From Elusimicrobia bacterium RIFOXYB2_FULL_49_7 (lineage in GTDB: Bacteria > Fibrobacterota > OXYB2-FULL-49-7): 15,251 nt of DNA. Below are positions 14,073-15,251 of this stretch, piece after piece. The notes below the pieces were generated by a model. The model ran no database searches and was not told the origin of the DNA. It worked only from the letters and a program-made list of their open reading frames with translations. How positions within the stretch are numbered: the first letter of the stretch is position 1; each line of letters starts with the position of its first letter. The DNA lies in assembly GCA_001800515.1 (NCBI GenBank), contig MGVN01000032.1, positions 4,329 to 19,579 of the forward strand. Reading direction: 5' to 3'. A program made the position numbers and the translations under genes.

Positions 14073-15251
14073 TTAGCGGCTGCGTTCTGAAAGAAGTTGT
14101 CCGTTGGGTCCCACTAACGATACGGTTAGCGGCATTTGTCCGATGGCATGCGTAGCACAACTTAAACAGGGATCATAAGCGCGTATGGCCACTTCAACCG
14201 CATTCAGCATGCCTTCTGTAATTTCACGCTGCCCGCTTATTTTGTTTTCCGCCACCCAATTTACAGCCCGATTCATCGGCTCGTTATTATTAGTTGTGGA
14301 AACGATAAGGTTGGCCATCTCTATCTGATCCGAATCATTGACCCGGTAATGGTGAAAAAGCGTCCCGCGGGGCGCTTCAATGAGTCCCACCCCTTCCGGC
14401 ACACGCTTCCCCTGACGCATCAAATCGTTCTTTTGCAAATCCGGATCAGCCAGCAATTGACGGATGCATTCGGCCGCATGCAGTGTTTCAATCAGTCGAG
14501 CCCAGTGCATATGCATGGACATATTATTGGGTTTGCCTTGTGTATAGGCCTTAAACTGTTCGAATTCCTTTTGAGCAAGCGGCGTAGGAATAAAATTGCA
14601 GGTGTTTAGTCTTGCCAAGGGCCCTACACGGTACCACCCTTTTTCCTTGCCAAGATGACGAATAAATGGAAATTTCATATAAGTCCAGGAACGTACCTCT
14701 TCGCCGATGTACTTGTAGTACTCCTGATAATCCACGTCATTAACTATCACCTTGCCGTCTTCGTCCACGGCACGAATCACCCCATGATAGAGATCGAGCG
14801 CACCATCCTTACGGACCAAGCTGAGATGATTGGAAGGAAATTGGGCGAACTCATCAATAAAAGCTTTATTTTCCTTATGATACTTTTTAAAGAATTCCAG
14901 GGTAGACAAGGACCAATCTATCATCTGTTCGATATCGCCGGCATCACCGCCTTTTCGAAATCGTGCCACATCTTCTGCGGAAAGACATTTTGAAATGCCT
15001 CCCGGAATAGCCGCGGTACCGTGGATTTTCTTACCTGCTGTTGCAAAGATGATTTCCTGGCCGAACTTCCGCATCAACACCGCTTGGGTTGCAAGGTCGC
15101 GGTGTTTGAGGGCTACGCCGATGACATTTCGAATGGCCGGATCACCGTCAATACCGAACAGAAAATCCGGTGAACAAAGATGAAAGAAATGAAGTACATG
15201 CGACTGGAACGTCTGGCCGTAATGCATCAGGCGCCGCATCTTTTCCGCCGT
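14073..15251 (-). CDS. [NiFe] hydrogenase large subunit, group 3 type (HoxH/MvhA-like), N-terminus missing
   Basis: About 392 residues of the catalytic subunit are present; the frame runs open through the window edge (upstream codons read T-A-E-K before MRRLMHYGQ), so the N-terminal L1 motif RxCGxCxxxH is outside. The C-terminal nickel-binding motif DPCLSCATH is intact (Cys codons 14166-14168 and 14157-14159). After the His (14148-14150) a 24-residue tail, from AIGQMPL to SERSR, is the peptide expected to be removed by the neighbouring protease. YRVGPLARLNTCNFIPTPLA, APRGTLFHHYRV and TTNNNEPMNRAV are typical of cytoplasmic group 3 enzymes, closest by eye to HoxH (NAD-linked) or MvhA/FrhA. The electron partner lies outside the window, so the redox carrier cannot be decided. 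No membrane segment is seen. Confidence 0.95.
   Translation of the reverse strand, partial: TAEKMRRLMHYGQTFQSHVLHFFHLCSPDFLFGIDGDPAIRNVIGVALKHRDLATQAVLMRKFGQEIIFATAGKKIHGTAAIPGGISKCLSAEDVARFRKGGDAGDIEQMIDWSLSTLEFFKKYHKENKAFIDEFAQFPSNHLSLVRKDGALDLYHGVIRAVDEDGKVIVNDVDYQEYYKYIGEEVRSWTYMKFPFIRHLGKEKGWYRVGPLARLNTCNFIPTPLAQKEFEQFKAYTQGKPNNMSMHMHWARLIETLHAAECIRQLLADPDLQKNDLMRQGKRVPEGVGLIEAPRGTLFHHYRVNDSDQIEMANLIVSTTNNNEPMNRAVNWVAENKISGQREITEGMLNAVEVAIRAYDPCLSCATHAIGQMPLTVSLVGPNGQLLSERSR

Overview
The window looks like a chromosomal segment of an anaerobic, didermic bacterium, probably from the Fibrobacteres-Chlorobi-Bacteroidetes (FCB) superphylum or a related uncultured phylum. The main reason is the 869-residue secreted protein, which ends in a type A type IX secretion (T9SS) sorting domain of the YPNPFNPSTTI type. 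Supporting signs are an OmpA-like protein with thrombospondin type-3 repeats, an outer-membrane-type lipoprotein, acetate kinase, and a cytoplasmic [NiFe] hydrogenase large subunit with its maturation protease. I cannot name a genus. I see no tRNA, rRNA, CRISPR array, insertion sequence or phage gene.

Layout from left to right. (1) Positions 1-2319 hold a tightly coupled minus-strand operon: FmdB-type zinc ribbon, unknown zinc-ribbon protein, AmrS-type radical SAM enzyme, and a membrane PAS sensor cut by the window edge. (2) 2405-4147, plus strand: a cell-envelope protein with three PEGA-like repeats, a TSP3 calcium-binding stalk and an OmpA-type peptidoglycan-binding domain. (3) 4176-7654, minus strand: acetate kinase, an unknown cysteine-rich protein and a long HEAT-repeat protein. 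(4) A 223-base AT-rich divergent intergenic region, then the 869-residue T9SS cargo protein with a CBM9/DOMON-like domain, closed by a perfect 16-bp terminator hairpin. (5) 10568-12462, minus strand: a helical lipoprotein and a CPA2-type cation/proton antiporter, separated by two tandem hairpins. (6) 12561-13646, plus strand: a multi-span membrane acyltransferase-like protein whose 3' end overlaps a convergent gene. (7) 13614-15251, minus strand: hydrogenase maturation protease and the C-terminal part of its [NiFe] hydrogenase large-subunit substrate.

The metabolic genes (hydrogenase, its protease, acetate kinase) fit fermentative or syntrophic hydrogen and acetate metabolism. The rest is largely envelope and surface biology. 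The least ordinary points are the zinc-ribbon/radical-SAM/sensor operon, the ackA operon with two uncharacterised partners, and a group of genes with no Shine-Dalgarno sequence but a TATATT box only 6-10 bases before the start codon, which suggests leaderless transcripts.
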